NCBI GenBank assembly: GCA_001599715.1
Contig: BCHU01000011.1
Coordinates: 186,001-250,000 of the forward strand
DNA length: 64,000 bases
Direction: 5' to 3'
From: Phaeotremella fagi
Taxonomy: Eukaryota > Basidiomycota > Tremellomycetes > Tremellales > Phaeotremellaceae
The notes beneath the pieces are model-generated. The model did not search any database, had not been told where the DNA came from, and saw only the letters and a program-made list of their open reading frames with translations. Positions 11,255 to 21,953 of this stretch are shown here, in pieces. The position numbers were made by a program, and so were the translations under genes. Position 1 is the first letter of the stretch; every line of letters starts with the position of its first letter.

Positions 11255-12827
11255 ATGCTCGCCCTAGTAGCTCTCTTACCATTCCTTGCCCAATCAATGG
11301 CCCAATACACATCAACCTATAACCCAGCCAACTTACCTCCAGTAACTCAAGAAGGTCAATCGGGAACCAACGCTTGTGGAACTACTGCATCCCAATCATC
11401 AATGTGTCAAAACGTTTATGTCAACTCTGTTGATGATTTCTGTCTTTGGGGTCCACCTGCTACTACAAGTAACGAGGGTGATGGTACGAGTAAGATCGGT
11501 AACGTTGAGGAAATCGTTGTTAGGTAAATCACATTTTTCTCTTTTCGAGATGGCTTATCTTGACTGATTGATGCCTGTTAGTTATTGTTTGAAAGATGGT
11601 TATGGAACTAGATTGATCCCTACTGGAACTCTCCATGGTGCTCATTTCGTTAAAGTCGATAACAGCAAAGTATCATACGTACAAGTTACTGGTACAGGTG
11701 ATGTGAGTGTTTACTGATTGAAATTTCAATTCAAACTGAAACCTAACCCCCTCCTAGCTCACCAAGCTATTGATCCCAGCTGGTGATGACGGAGGAGAAC
11801 TTGATGTAAGTTTGTTAATTATAAACATGGTTCAATATTCTAACACCCCTTAGCCTCACTGTATGTCATACACTAACAAATCCTAACACCGAATTATGTA
11901 CTAATCATATGTCACAGCTTGGACCGGTTTAGGAAACCCCCAAGGTGGTCTGGTGTTCACCAACGCCTTCACAGGGGCTTACGAACAAACTCACGAATGG
12001 ACAAGTTTCATGAGTGCAGGTGAGTCATCCCCTATATCGTATACGATAGTGGACTGATCTAACTCTTTAGACTCCTACTGTATCAGAGCATGTCGTGATG
12101 GACCCAGTATGTCCACTTTACACCGATTCACAACTCCTGAGAAGCTCTACTGACCTATCATAGATGCCCCAGGTTACTGTCAACATATCTACGATGTTTG
12201 TGAGTATAGTGATACCTTGAAATTCGACTCTTGACTTTATGCTGATCCCTTTTTAGTATCATGTGATTTCACCATTCCAGGAGACTTCGTGAGTGACCCT
12301 ACTAATTGAATTGTTAAAAGATCGATCGAGCATTACGCTGACTCCCAATCCAGTCCGACGGTTTCGACGAATGTAATGGTGATCCCACCAGCGAAGCTCC
12401 AGGTGTCTACAACGGAGTCCAATGGTATCAAGGAGATCCCAACACCCCAGCCCCTCATCCAGCAGGAGCAACTTCCCAATGTACCCCTTACTCAAGTGTC
12501 GGAGGTGGTAGTGCAGCAGCCATCACCGCTGTCGTCACTTCAGCTCAATCATCCAGTACTGGATCAGCATCAGGATCAGTTTCAGTAACAACAAGTTCAG
12601 GTGTTAACAGTACTTCAGCAGTCTCTTCAACCTCATCGTCCTCATCTTCAGCTATCGTTTCTACAACTTTGACAACCTCAAAAACTAGTGCTTCAGCAGC
12701 CGCCGCTTCTACAGTCTCCTCAGCAGCTGCTTCAGCTACTTCTGCTAAATCCTCAGCTGGTCGTTTGGGTACTACAATGGGTATCGCAGGTGTTGTCGGA
12801 ACTTTCGTAGCTGTTTTACTTCTTTAG
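11255..12827 (+). CDS. Secreted GPI-anchored glycoprotein of the 'macrophage activating glycoprotein' type
   Basis: Nine exons (11255-11523, 11582-11702, 11758-11805, 11854-11860, 11918-12019, 12071-12106, 12164-12199, 12257-12288, 12354-12827) sum to 1125 nt, 374 residues. The start MLALVALLPFLAQSMAQ is a signal peptide. The ectodomain has CQNVYVNSVDDFCLWGPP, SYCLKDGYGTRLIP, GTLHGAHFVKV, QVTGTGD and several paired cysteines (SYCIRACRDGP, APGYCQHIYD). About 110 Ser/Thr/Ala-rich residues follow, a likely O-glycosylated stalk, and a hydrophobic tail GIAGVVGTFVAVLLL fits GPI-anchor addition. Tremellomycete genomes carry such proteins under the name macrophage activating glycoprotein; the biochemical role is unclear. 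Exon 4 is only 7 nt (CCTCACT). Phases are consistent across all junctions, which supports the model. Confidence 0.8.
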
Positions 12828-13725
12828 AGTGTGTTTTGACTTGTAGTTTAATGAAGAGTCGGTGGTTGGTGGTTGGAGACAGACACGAAGGACATTTCAT
12901 CGATTATGAGGTTTTCGTTTTATGGACATTATAGTATTTATTTGATGCATTATAGTCGTTTCTTGCTGGATAAATAATTACTGGGCTACAGTGTGATGAA
13001 ACATTGCACTCATTTACGGAAGACTACAAAACCACATAAATTCTGGAAGCTTATTGTTCCCTCTGAGCGAATGAAGAAAGATGCATCCTTCCAGTGCACG
13101 ATCTCGAGGGTGTCTGATGCAATTCAATATTCCTTCCACCTATCCACCTCATCAAATCGTCTACAGATACAATACGATACGCAAAGCTTGTTGTGGGATT
13201 TTCAGAATTTGTGAAAAGAAGTTTCAATTGCTCATCTGTAGGTGGAGGAAACCATCCTTGAGTTAGCTGAGTACTTCTGTAATAGCTAGGTAAACTCGAC
13301 TCAATATTGAAGGTACATGGCTTCCGGATGATAGTCGTGCTTTGCTGGGAACCTGATGTATGTCTTGTTTGAGAATGGGGAGGAGGTCAGTGGCAGATTG
13401 TCGCTAGGAGATTTTTCGCGGTGTTAGCTACATTGATCTACGAGACTGCCCGCTCAAAGCGCAGATACTTCGAGTATGATCCAGCTAGGAAGAAAATGTA
13501 TGGTCGCCCGCGAGCAGACTTTGATACATACACCGCAAAATGCGGACAATACAGCCTTAAACAACTCGATTCACATTTAGATCTGCTTACGTCAGCAGCT
13601 GCAACGGAAGCGACGCTGTACGAGGATTGCCGATGTGAAGTTGTTTTGACTGATTTTTCGATTTAAAACTTTTTGTCAATTCAGACATTAACTTTTTTTT
13701 CGATTTATAATCATTCAACGAAATC
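12828..13725. other. Intergenic region without recognised gene
   Basis: About 0.9 kb holding the 3' flank of the glycoprotein gene and the leader of the carrier gene. An open frame at 13421-13666 has no recognisable motif and is probably chance. The T-rich run at 13670-13710 lies directly before the carrier start. Confidence 0.45.
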
Positions 13726-15451
13726 ATGAGATCCCATCCAGATCTCACTATACCATCTCTCCCCGATGTTGATGATCTACCTATACCGAAAAGACGGCAA
13801 CCCGTTAAAGAGGGTGGTATGAATTTACGAAGTGAAGATGAATTCGAGTGGCCAGAATCTGGACCTTCAACTTCAAAATTGGATGATGATGATGCACAGT
13901 CTAGTGGATTTGGAGCTAAAGCTGCTGCTGCAATGACTGGTGCGGTCATGACAAGTCTGTTAAGTGAGTATTTGGATTCGATGGTTATCGGTCATGGTCA
14001 TGGTCATCCAACCTTCGGCCGATGGCTCAGATCATTCACTAACAGTCATCTTCAGTGACCCCATTTGACGTTCTTAAAACAAGACTTCAAACTGCTCGAC
14101 CACATCCACGACTTGAACTCTTACCCCCACCCAGTGAATGTTGTCAAACAACAGTTCCAACGATATCCACCAAAAGACCTATACCTGACAACAACCCTTT
14201 AACATGTATAACCACAGCAACACCTTCCAACACCTCTTCATCTTCGACAACCATCAAACCAAAAATAAAACCACCAAACGCACCTGCTCTACCCCCATCT
14301 GGGTGTTTACATCCATCGAAATGGGCTGGTATATGGGGTGAAACTATCACCTATAAAGAAGCACTTTCAAGAGGTGTCATTGCTACTCAGAATGGAACTT
14401 TAGTCATGCCTAGACAGATTGGTAGTGGATGGTCCGGAGCTGGGATAACCGTTCCAAGTGGATTTTGGACTGAGGTCGCTTCAGTTTGGAGAGATACGGG
14501 TGTTAGAGGTCTTTGGAAAGGTGTTGGAACAACTTTGTACGTCGATCCTCAGAAATATGTTTTAGGGAATAACGAACTGACAAGTTAAACTTAGAACAAT
14601 GTCGATACCCTCAGCAGCAATCTATATGTTAGGATACGAGTATCTTTTGGTCAGGATATCACCAATATTCACAGGTTCATCAGATCCAAATAAAAATATT
14701 TCATCACTCAATCGTTCGGCGTCTTCAAACACTACGAATTCGTTCACAGCAGCACCGTTGGTTGCAGGTAGTTTGGCTAGAACTTTTAGTGCGACTGCTA
14801 TAAGTCCTATAGAAATGTTTAGAACTAGATTACAAGCTTTACCGACTGGTGTGTTCTCCTTGTCTCTGTGATTACGTTAACTGACTATTGTATCCTGGTT
14901 TAGGTAATGGGAAATCACCAACTTACTCGTCCACTGGGAAAGAAATGATCAGCATGGTTAGAAACAAAGGGTTGACAGTACTTTGGAGAGGACTGGGTCC
15001 GACTTTATGGAGAGATGTTCCATTTTCTGGTGAGTCGTCGTTGACAATAAAAAATTGATTTCTTCGATCTAACACGTGAGAAGGTCTTTATTGGGCAGGA
15101 TTCGAAATCATCAAATCCAGTCTTTCAAAAACGACATCTCCCATATCACCTCTATCAATCTCATTCATCAGTGGAGCGCTCTCAGGGACAATGGCAGCAC
15201 TCGTAACTCAACCTTTCGACGTTTTGAAAACTCGTCGACAAGTGTTCACACCTTCGGCAGACTGTTCACCAGCAGCTTTGAAACATCGAGCATCGACTTT
15301 ACCTTTAGCGTTACATGTTATTAAATCCGAAGGCTGGACTGCATTGTTTGCTGGTACTTTACCTCGATGTGGGAAAGTTGCTCCTGCGTGTGGATTGATG
15401 ATTGCTTGTTACGAAGGGGTTGGTCGTTATTTGGGGGAGAAAAAGCTGTAG
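13726..15451 (+). CDS. MTM1: Mitochondrial carrier, MTM1 / SLC25A39-SLC25A40 type
   Basis: Five exons (13726-13963, 14056-14536, 14595-14848, 14904-15029, 15084-15451) sum to 1467 nt, 488 residues. Three mitochondrial-carrier repeats are visible through their Px[DE]xx[KR] signatures: TPFDVLKTRLQ, SPIEMFRTRLQ and QPFDVLKTRRQ. Repeat closers include GVRGLWKGVGTTL, GLTVLWRGLGPTLWRDVPFS and GWTALFAGTLPRCGKVAP. The long first matrix loop (about residues 95-210, rich in Pro and Thr) and the WKGVGTTL and DVPFSGLYWAGFE blocks are typical of the MTM1 branch, tied to mitochondrial manganese/iron homeostasis in yeast and glutathione import in animals. The 80-residue acidic leader before repeat 1 lacks a clear presequence. 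It sits in the inner membrane by family knowledge. Confidence 0.88.
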
Positions 15452-15606
15452 AGTAGGAATGGTTTGGGATAGAAGACTGGTTTGCTTTCTTTTCGGTAAT
15501 TATAATGATACTCTCAACAACGATCTTTTTCCTTTGATTTATAGCATCTAGAAATACACTTCTCAGTACATGCATGTTAAATAGATTCTTTATCTGAACA
15601 CCGCAA

Positions 15607-16722
15607 CTACAAGTAACATCCACAAGCAGGACAGGGTGGAATTTCATCTTTATTAAAAATCTTTATAAATTTCCACCATTGTTTACCAATATTCTTTTCG
15701 AAATATTCACTGGCGATCGTTATAGGATTTTGAATATTGTCTTTATCGCTTTCGAACAAGATTGACCAAATTTCATATCATTCCAAACCGTAAATCTCAA
15801 GTACGGGTTGATGGATATTAAAACCGAAATCATCATGATCACAAATCGTACCGTTTAAAGAAGAATCCTTCTCTTTCTCCATCTCTAATTCCAATTTAAA
15901 TCGTTGGATCAAATGAATCAAATCTGGTAACAATCTTTCGATGAAATGATGATAGGAAATTTGAAATGATAGATATAACCTTGTAACGACGTTTTTTTCT
16001 AACCGAATTTTGTTGATTTCATAATCGACACCAGAGGATGAGGTCGTTGATCTTAAATATGGATCGTTATAATTTCTGATGTGGTGTGTACGTATGATTT
16101 TGTTATTAGTGTCCATGTTGGTGACCAGATTAAATTCAAGAGGTATAGATTGGAAATCATCAATTCCTTTGTCGTCACATATGAATTGTATTGTTGGTAC
16201 TGTCAACCTAATGTTGGATAGTTGAATCAATGAACTTTGAAATTTACGTTTTCTAGATGTCGATTGTGCGATTCTTTTCAAATTTGGAAATACCTTCGGA
16301 AGATATTCTAAATCGATAATATCTTCTTTAAAATCTTGGGTGGTGATACGATCTTGTCTCGCCATCCAATAGATCTTAAGGACTTGGACATGAGAAAGGA
16401 GATTTCTTCTTCTTTCATTTAAAGCGGTTTCTGTCTAGAGATCATGGAGTAGATTAGATAAATCGTCAACAACGATTGAACGGTATAGGATTTCTTTTGA
16501 TAATTGATTAAAAGTCTATATCCTGTTAGGAAATGGAGAATAGTAATCTGAACTCACCGAATTGACTCTCAACATTGTCGAAAGATCTTTTTGAATGACA
16601 GATAAAAGATGAAGTGGATGATTATCCGAATTACCCATCCAGAGCAACGATAAAACCTTTATCCAAAGTTCATTGGGTAGTTGCGGGACTATCATTTCCT
16701 TAAGCTCGATAGTGTCACCCAT
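15607..16722 (-). pseudogene. F-box-like protein frame interrupted by in-frame TAG and TGA
   Basis: Exon 1 (from 16722) encodes MGDTIELKEMIVPQLPNELW then IKVLSLLW, an F-box-like start (PxLPxELWxxVLSLL) as in SCF ubiquitin-ligase adaptors. A 42-nt intron (donor GTGAGT) leads to TFNQLSKEILYRSIVVDDLS, which hits TAG at 16435-16437 and goes straight on as TETALNERRRNLLSHVQVLK. A 39-nt intron (16435-16473, donor GTTGTT, with CTAAT branch-like sequence) could remove this stop. The long exon 15778-16365 ends LEIYGLE at TGA (15778-15780). The same frame then continues 56 codons with convincing composition: YEIWSILFESDKDNIQNP, WWKFIKIFNKDEIPPCPACG, to TAG at 15607-15609. No GT-AG pair in the right phase explains the TGA. 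It is either a decaying gene, a readthrough product, or a gene that truly stops at 15778. Confidence 0.55.
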
Positions 16723-17064
16723 AGTCTACTGGATGACTGGCGTGGTTGAATGAAATGGGATGAGTTCCAGCTCTTAACATTTATTAAAGACTTCGTTTAA
16801 TCGAATACAAAGGATACGTTTTCCTTTGACTGTTCCCCTCGCCGTTGTCTTCAATGGATTTGTAGTGTTTCCTTTATTCTCTTTCATCATTCAGTACAAG
16901 AAACAAGTGTGTCAGTAAAAGTCAGTCTTCAATCTCCCAAACCCTAACCGTGACAATGATTTACATAAATTTCTTGTATCATCATTTTTGAATTCTGCCG
17001 TGTATGTCGTTAAAACCAACAACAACAGTACACCAATCAGATTAATCCCACAATCCTCCGCTTC

Positions 17065-18014
17065 CTAAGCAGTCAATCCCAAATTAGATTTGAGTTGTTC
17101 CAAATAGCCGGTTCTAGCCTCTCTCTCATCAGTGGTAGAATCTTCACGTTTATGAGGGATCCATTTAGGTTCATCTTGGAAAAGTCTCATTGCTGTGATA
17201 GTATCTGCCGAATCGACCGTGAATCTGTGATAGATTCTTTGAATTGTTAGTATTTTAAAAATTCAGAATCTGGATTAGAGTAAAATACACTTACCCAGCA
17301 GGAAGAACAATTAAATCACCTTTCTCAAGTGCTATTCTGATCCATCGTTCGTGGTAAACCCCAGAAAAACCTGTCGTCTGATCAGTCTACAAATCAGAAG
17401 CAAAATTTACCTCTAACATCGAAATAACCAGATCCACCTAAAATGTATCTAATCTCTTCATCTTCATGTAAATGTCTGAAATCGTATTGTCAATATCAAG
17501 ATTTTCAACTGCATGGTACCAAATTGCAGGTTGACTCACTCGTCAAAGAAGGTTTTGATTTTGGCTTCGTAAGATTCACCCAATCCAGCTTTCGTAACGG
17601 TAATTTGATCCCTCTAGAGGGATGTCAGTAAATATTAAACCCTAGGACCGAGATTTCAAGCAACTAACGTTCTTGTAATTACGTTCTTTTGCAAAAGCGT
17701 CTGCGAAGGATAAATCAGCTTGACGTTGCTCAGAACAAAAGGTGACTCACCGATTTCAGATTCCCACTTCTTATCATCATCAATTGGGATCTCTTTGTAG
17801 ATAACCCCGAGTGATTCTAGAGTGTTGTGAGAGATTGGGTTTCCTGAATCGTGAGGGAGTCTTTGATCTCCTCTGTGAGTAAGTTAGTAAATGATATTAC
17901 ACGTGGTTGGGTATGTACGCAACATGGGGGAAGGCAGGAGAGCAATAATGGAGAAGCAGAAGTTTGGGGAAAGAGTATGACTTACGGGATGTCGTCGTAG
18001 ACGTAGGCTCGCAT
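17065..18014 (-). CDS. ADI1: Acireductone dioxygenase (methionine salvage)
   Basis: The spliced start reads [10 protein letters not shown] then [20 protein letters not shown], followed by [24 protein letters not shown] and [13 protein letters not shown]. The cupin metal site [20 protein letters not shown] supplies two His and one Glu, and the fourth ligand His lies in [12 protein letters not shown], so all four metal ligands are present. The end is [17 protein letters not shown], then [14 protein letters not shown] and TAG at 17065-17067. The enzyme oxidises acireductone to the keto acid precursor of methionine (Fe form) in the cytosol or nucleus. About six short introns are present, one right after residue 10. 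Its start lies about 520 bp from the stop of the MFS gene on the same strand. Assignment is secure. Confidence 0.93.
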
Positions 18015-18539
18015 TTTGGTGAAGAGTTGAAAATTAGAGGTTGGTTGGAAGGATGAAAGTTAGTTTGAGAAATGAGAGTTAATCCAAGTTTAAGTATTCG
18101 CTTTTAATTTGTATCTTTTGCTAGTTAAATGTTGACCGAGAAGACCGCGGTAGCTGTAATTGGTATTGTGGTGCAAGGTAAGGTAAATTGAGGAGAGAAG
18201 ATAGGAGAAAAGAGGAAAAAGAGGAAACGTTTGAGTTGAAGTTGGAGATGAAATTGTGCTCAAGCCGTTTGACCGAACCGAAATTGAAACCGCAGATCAG
18301 AGTCAGAGTGACGTAACTGAAGAGAGAAATGGTGCAATTCAATGGATTCAGTTCAGTTCATTACTACAAGTATTATCAATGCCATGCCATGCAATGCGAG
18401 ATGAATGTCCATGTATAGACGATACTACTCAACCCAACTATCTAGATCTTCTTCCAGCAAAGACCAAAGGTGAAATCAATAAACCTCCCAAAGCACAGAA
18501 TCCCTATCCCAAAAGGATCAGTTCGAATTCTAGCTCCAC

Positions 18540-20451
18540 CTACACTCCACTCACCCCAGCAGAAAGAAACATCAATTCCGGTTTTCCAATTTTGACAAAT
18601 GCAGCATAGATACTACCTAGTAAAGGTGGTGACACTAACTTCGCAACTGCCAACAACATATCCAAAGCTGCCAATACTTCACCTATGGATATAATGTTAA
18701 TCACTTTCACAGTAATTTGTTTGAACTTATCTCAACTCACTGGCCTGTTCTTTTGGCACGGCAGCTGCGAAAACTGATTTGAATGTTGGATTGTCACCAG
18801 CTCCAAACGCTAATACTCCAAACGCTGAAAGCTATTCAGCTGAAATTCATCGATCAACACATACCGATCAACACCCCGTGAATAGACGAAGAAAGAGCTA
18901 CCAAACAAAGTGATACCGTATCAACAAGTATCGAGAATAACGCCAATATCACCTAAATCCATCAGTCTCTGGGATCAAACTCCAAAATGGGACTTGGACT
19001 TACATCGAAGTGATTAGATTCGTCCTCAGTGTTCCGATCACCAATCAATGTTGATCTTTCTTCGTCATTCTTCCAAAACCTCTTTCGATAGCTGTCATAA
19101 GCCTTTCTTCCGTATTTCACAATGAATGGGAAAAGGAGAACTAAATAGCCAAATCTTGAAAATGTTATGAAAGCTAGTACCCAGGCGTTCTGATCGTTAG
19201 CTTAGTGGTATTACAATGTTACCTACCTTTTCAGGTCCAAATCCGTATTTATCACTGAGAAGAAGTAGAGAAGCTGTAGCTACGAATATGGTCTACGGTT
19301 GATCAGTACTACCAGGTCTACATAGCGTGTAACACCCACCCCGGCGGTAGTCAATAGTGCACTAGCACTAAGCAACATCAATCTCCAACTGCTAACAGAA
19401 GACTTTCCATGTCTAGGAAGAAGCAGCGCAAGAGGTTTGATAGGAGCAACGACAGCTTCTTCAATAGCTGCCAGTCGACCGTTTTCATCGTCATCATTCT
19501 CGTCCTCATCTGCACTGTTTGGAGTTTTCATTTCTTCCTCTTTTAACGTTTCTTTGAGGAAGAAAAGCGCATAAGCTGATGCTAAGATTTGACTACCCAG
19601 GGAAACGTAATATGTGAAAGCTAGATCTGGGATGTTTCTCGATATCAATGCGGAAAGAACTAGCGATTAGCTGGTCGTTGCTGATGGTCACTTACTGTAA
19701 GCTATGCCCGGTCCCAACAGTGCTACAGCTTCTGCTCTGGAGTAATATGCCGTCCTAGGTGTTAGACATGCTTCATTGAAGTTGACCTACCTTTCTTCAA
19801 CCGTTGCAACGTCCGCGATACAAAGACTCGGCAGGAAGACAGCTTTCGTCGATCCAGAAACGAATATCCCATTGGCTAGCAGGAGGAACCAAGCGGCGAC
19901 CTATGTATTAGATTCTGGGTCAACACTGAAAACCCACAGAATTTGGCCAAACATCTAAAAAGTATTTGAAAGTCAGTTATACTTCTTTCAGGATCAAGCA
20001 ACACTCACAAGATAACCACATCGATATAGTCGATACTGTAGCTAATGCTGGTAAAATGATCAACAGTGGTCTTCGACCATAACGATCGGCCAATTGTTGA
20101 ATGATAGATGACGATAGAAATGCTGTCAACGTATATTTAGTACTTACATTACTTAATGGACTCACCAGTGAGACCATCTAAAGTAGCCAATAAAGCCATT
20201 ACAGTTCCAGTTAAAGCTTCGACACTACCGTTATTACAGGTATCATCCGACGGCCAATCTTTTGAGGTGATGAAACGACACATGAGCAGTCTCTGGGAGG
20301 GGGTCAGCTCGTATTACAAAATTAGCAGAAGTGAAGGAATTGTACTCACTACCACATTCAAGTTGGTCGCTGCTGTTATACTTGGACCTATTGTACATAA
20401 AAATACGTATGGTAGAAGTTTGTTCATTGTTGAGATTTGAATTCCTAACAT
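18540..20451 (-). CDS. Major facilitator superfamily (MFS) transporter
   Basis: The first exon reads MLGIQISTMNKLLPYVFLCT then IGPSITAATNLNV; a second in-frame Met lies eight codons on (20427). The next exons give RLLMCRFITSKDWPSDDTC, a lumenal loop, and then VEALTGTVMALLATLDGLTG. The hallmark MFS loop between helices 2 and 3 appears as QLADRYGRRPLLIILPALAT (A-D-R-x-G-R-R). Further hydrophobic segments follow, with an acidic cytosolic loop (SADEDENDDDENGRLAA) in the middle, as in 6+6-helix carriers. The C-terminus is MLLAVAKLVSPPLLGSIYAA then LMFLSAGVSGV, stop at 18540-18542. The family pattern resembles fungal MFS proteins of unknown substrate; no drug- or sugar-specific signature was seen. 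Exon boundaries in the middle are approximate. Confidence 0.8.
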
Positions 20452-20958
20452 TGTGTTGTTGATTATCACTGCAGATCGTAGATTGTCTGTACTTTACTAC
20501 CTGATGTTTGCTGCCTATCTGCTGTTTGTCTAGACTTATACGATCTATATATCTTTGTACTTTGTCTGCCTCTGCCTCTGTTTTTCCATCTCTGCCTCTA
20601 CTTTGGAAATTTGAGATCAACATCGAAATCGCATGCGATGACGTAATATGTATGGTGAGAGCATTTTATACGGTGGCAAGTGGCAAATAAGCAAACATTA
20701 GAAGTACTTGTGCAAAAGCAACAAGTGAATTTATGCGTGCGATTTTATCTTTTTCATCGAAGATTAAAAGACATGTACGGTATAATAAACTATAAATCAG
20801 AAATTTGCCAACCAAGCCTGGCGCCCAAAAAAGAAATCAAAACAAAGTTTATGGAAAGAAAGAAATTAAAGAGTGTCCTTGCGATCTGGTTCGTGTAGGA
20901 AGAGCGATGAAAATAAAATCCAAATAGATACTTCTCGTTCGGCTGTGAGAGGAATATT

Positions 20959-21953
20959 TTATGGAGGAGTGGTTGAGACATATCTCAAGAACACTTGATC
21001 GGTAGCTTGCCAGTTGACAGCTGGACTGTTGTGAATATGGCTGTAATCCGTCGCTATGTAAACGTAGTTTTCTAATCGACTCCAGGTCAACATGATTTTA
21101 TTTCCAAATTTTACAGTGATATGATCACTCACTTAAAGCAGCATTGTAGTAGAAATTAGGAGATGCAGAATAACCTCCTTGTGCAGAGTAGAAAGTGTAT
21201 TGAACTGGACCATAGACTGACGAGGATTGGACACCCCAATTGGAAGTTTGTTGGGTATTGGCGTTATAGTATGTAGCTTGATTTCCTGAATCTTGATATT
21301 GCGATTTTAAAAGCCTTGCATAGCTTTTCAAAGGAAGGATAGTCAGTTTTTTGTGAGTTCATATCATAGACAATGGTACATACTTGTTTGCGTTGGGACC
21401 CACAACATCGTAATACGTTGTACCACCTAAAGGTCTTCCTGCTTCTGAACTCAGATATGGTTGCGTTGCACTGTTACCAGTGATAGTATAACGACCAGCA
21501 GAGTTGGTTGAAGCTGGAACAAGGAATACATCGGCTTGTGCGAAAGTCTAAAACATGAGTCAGCTTGAGGTGGCTCTGAAGCGAATTGCAAAAGCACGTA
21601 CTTGAGTAACATAGTAGTAGTTATCACCTGCATCAGTAGAGAGTTGTTCTCTAAGATAACCAACCAAAGTGTTATCAGCTTTGTATAAAGCAATCAGAGC
21701 TGAAACGTTTGGAATTCCAGAGGCACGAGGACGAAGTGCTGTTTGAAAACGTCAGTATTGGTTCGCTCATGAGAGAATAGTAATCGAGACTGAGAGATAA
21801 CTCACCCTTGGTGTTGGTAGAATCGAATCGTTTTTTCGGTGGGTTGGGTGGTAAACCTCTTTTGAATCTTTGACTGTTTGTTTCATAAACTGGAACAGCG
21901 AGAACAGCCAGTATTAGTACTGTTAATAGCACAAGTGGTTTTAGCGAAAACAT
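20959..21953 (-). CDS. Small secreted protein with dibasic processing-like motif
   Basis: The start MFSLKPLVLLTVLILAVLAV is a signal peptide. Immediately after comes PVYETNSQRFKRGLPPNPPK then KRFDS, with two Lys-Arg sites as cut by Kex2 proteases around a Gly-Leu-Pro-Pro segment; similar R-G-L-P-P motifs are common just after signal peptides of basidiomycete secreted proteins. Later exons encode SGIPNVSALIALYKADNTLV, DNYYYVTQ, TFAQADVFLVPASTNSAGRY, GGTTYYDVVGPN, then a Gln/Tyr/Asn/Ser-rich part (YYNANTQQTSNWGVQSSSVY). The final exon is YVYIATDYSHIHNSPAVNW to YVSTTPP, stop at 20959-20961. The mature part looks like a small beta-rich extracellular protein. Function is unknown; no transmembrane or GPI tail is seen. 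Confidence 0.75.

Noticed and set aside
15778..15780. Selenocysteine at the in-frame TGA of the F-box-like gene
   Set aside because: Basidiomycetes are not known to use selenocysteine, and the local sequence gives no redox motif at that position.
20243..20623. Minus-strand 126-residue frame at the start of the MFS gene
   Set aside because: It is out of frame with the transporter's membrane segments; the frame starting at 20451 carries the MFS sequence and correct splice phases.
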